Positions 63,977 to 64,000 of a DNA stretch of 64,000 nucleotides are shown here, one piece after another; the stretch's first letter is position 1, and each line of letters starts with the position of its first letter. Source of the stretch: CAYQUC01 sp964420605 (lineage in GTDB: Bacteria > Pseudomonadota > Gammaproteobacteria > UBA6429 > Thiohalophilaceae); contig CAYQUC010000007.1 in NCBI GenBank assembly GCA_964420605.1, forward strand, positions 1-64,000, written 5' to 3'. Below the pieces are notes generated by a model. The model was given only the letters and a program-made list of their open reading frames with translations, did not search any database and was not told where the DNA came from. The position numbers were made by a program, and so were the translations under genes.

Positions 63977-64000
63977 GATATATCCTCGCTTAAATTAGGG

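Overview
The window is a chromosomal segment of an AT-rich gammaproteobacterium (roughly 35-40% GC by eye) that very probably oxidises reduced sulfur compounds. The lineage call rests on Gram-negative envelope genes (lptFG, tolQRAB-pal-cpoB), the gammaproteobacterial gene orders pssA-leuA, ruvCAB-ybgC-tol-pal-queEC and pepA/holC/valS, and the sequence character of the housekeeping proteins. The sulfur call rests on soxZ-soxA at the right edge, a YeeE/YedE-type sulfur-compound permease, a SulP anion permease and three tandem DUF2173-like genes. The order cannot be fixed from the sequence alone. A run of exactly 100 N (5965-6064) marks an assembly gap, so this is a draft scaffold.

Region by region. 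1-5828: pssA (partial), leuA, a degenerate uracil-DNA-glycosylase-like Fe-S protein, rimI, a lipoprotein and prfC. 5829-6439: remains of a minus-strand gene with a tandem-repeat tail, broken by the gap. 6440-9790: a PAP2-type phosphatase, a secreted protein built of 11-residue repeats, and a compact ECF sigma / DUF3619 / small protein / DUF3106 operon. 9865-11409: a UMF1-type transporter and DUF2970. 11410-11655: a candidate structured RNA. 11656-25423: valS, then a GT39-like membrane glycosyltransferase, a three-PAS hybrid histidine kinase with a co-transcribed periplasmic binding protein, a porin, a long acidic disordered protein, holC and pepA. 25713-30811: lptF-lptG, a double thioredoxin-fold protein, an RDD protein and the DUF2173-like trio. 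31096-37708: a Sel1 lipoprotein, purL coupled to a YadGH-like ABC exporter, and DUF2288. 38074-42725: a PilG/PilH-like response regulator, an SDR, an FmdB zinc ribbon, DUF502 and aspS. 42953-47456: a Ser/Thr phosphorylation module (CHASE2 kinase, PP2C phosphatase, two FHA proteins). 47632-57442: yebC, ruvCAB, ybgC, tolQRAB, pal, cpoB, queE and queC. 57583-63976: YeeE/YedE permease, tRNA-Lys(UUU), an orphan binding protein, SulP, soxA and soxZ.

How the parts work together. The Tol-Pal and Lpt genes build and hold the outer membrane. The sulfur genes at the right end suggest periplasmic Sox oxidation of thiosulfate-like compounds, with permeases moving sulfur anions. Sensing is rich for 64 kb: a binding-protein-coupled hybrid kinase, a PilG-like receiver, an ECF sigma operon and a eukaryotic-like Ser/Thr phosphorylation cassette. 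No mobile element, prophage, CRISPR array or rRNA gene was seen. The least explained elements are the folded RNA candidate beside valS, the ECF operon with its basic repeat proteins, the DUF2173-like trio and the disordered protein next to holC.
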